This document shows, one piece after another, positions 63,924-64,000 of a stretch of 64,000 nucleotides of DNA. Position 1 is the first letter of the stretch; each line of letters starts with the position of its first letter. A program made the translations under genes and the position numbers. The notes beneath the pieces are model-generated. The model saw only the letters and a program-made list of their open reading frames with translations, made no database searches and was not told the origin of the DNA. The DNA is taken from assembly GCA_023055505.1 (NCBI GenBank), contig JALIRH010000010.1, positions 3,535,501 through 3,599,500 on the forward strand. Direction: 5' to 3'. Origin of the DNA: Callipepla californica brunnescens. Its lineage: Eukaryota; Chordata; Aves; Galliformes; Odontophoridae.

Positions 63924-64000
63924 AGAACATTGAAAGTTTGACTGCTTGCATCCAGGCTACATGCCTAGGTCTGTACAGTGCTCACAGCTCAACTGTTCAA

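Larger units (their letters stand above)
56295..64000 (+). other. PARD3B: PARD3B intron, 5' part of the downstream intron (partial)
   Basis: This intron begins GTAATA directly after the second exon and runs off the window. I looked for the next family segment, a helix resembling DRIQKLRKEYYQA, and did not see it, so the next exon is probably beyond position 64000. The stretch holds a T17 run at 57381-57397, a T43 run at 60796-60838, an A-rich tract at 61221-61260 and a (TTTA)n tract at 63899-63923. There is a GC-richer patch near 59720-59830. No clear CR1 copy was seen here. Open frames are short and lack recognisable domains; the Lys-rich ones come from the poly-T and poly-A runs. Confidence 0.75.

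Noticed and set aside
1..64000. Endogenous retrovirus, DNA transposon, tRNA, microRNA, CRISPR or bacterial-type operon
   Set aside because: I saw no LTR pair, gag/pol/env-like frame, transposase, cloverleaf, long precursor hairpin or spaced direct-repeat array. The only retroelement found is CR1.

Overview
The window is vertebrate nuclear DNA, almost certainly from a bird and most likely a galliform such as chicken. The evidence is at least seven CR1 non-LTR retrotransposon copies, several ending in the short TTCATAGA- or ATTCTATGA-like tail typical of avian CR1, together with AT-rich, CpG-poor intronic sequence, many microsatellites and homopolymer runs. There are no operons, phage genes, CRISPR arrays, tRNAs or rRNAs. 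Species-level identification was not possible by eye.

Only one gene can be supported. Two plus-strand coding exons, at 36223-36333 (111 bp) and 55998-56294 (297 bp), join in frame. They encode part of the C-terminal half of a PAR-3 family polarity protein, and the sequence fits PARD3B (PAR3-beta/PAR3L) better than PARD3. Both exons have good splice sites and lengths divisible by three. Everything else is intron: the last 36.2 kb of the upstream intron, a complete 19,664-bp intron (36334-55997), and the first 7.7 kb of the downstream intron. No start codon, stop codon, promoter or polyadenylation site of the gene is inside the window.

The introns hold CR1 fragments on both strands. The most complete is at 50879-51854 (minus strand): a 5'-truncated copy with 290 uninterrupted codons that include the FADD motif of reverse transcriptase. 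Others lie at 928-1066, 8119-8158, 19042-19179, 22248-22396, 26440-26551, 30747-30839, 38690-39236 and 54800-54976. There is also a compound (TG)n(GA)n tract, a 17-unit TAGA tetranucleotide repeat, a 43-base poly-T run, and two old tandem arrays with units of about 60-70 bp (37728-38140 and 43001-43200) that may share an origin.

I did not find a new multi-gene system. The points most worth a second look are the two degenerate tandem arrays, a 201-bp open stretch with splice-like ends at 3538-3738, a few hairpins, and several AT-rich blocks that read like conserved non-coding elements. All of these are modest, and most need alignment to other bird genomes.
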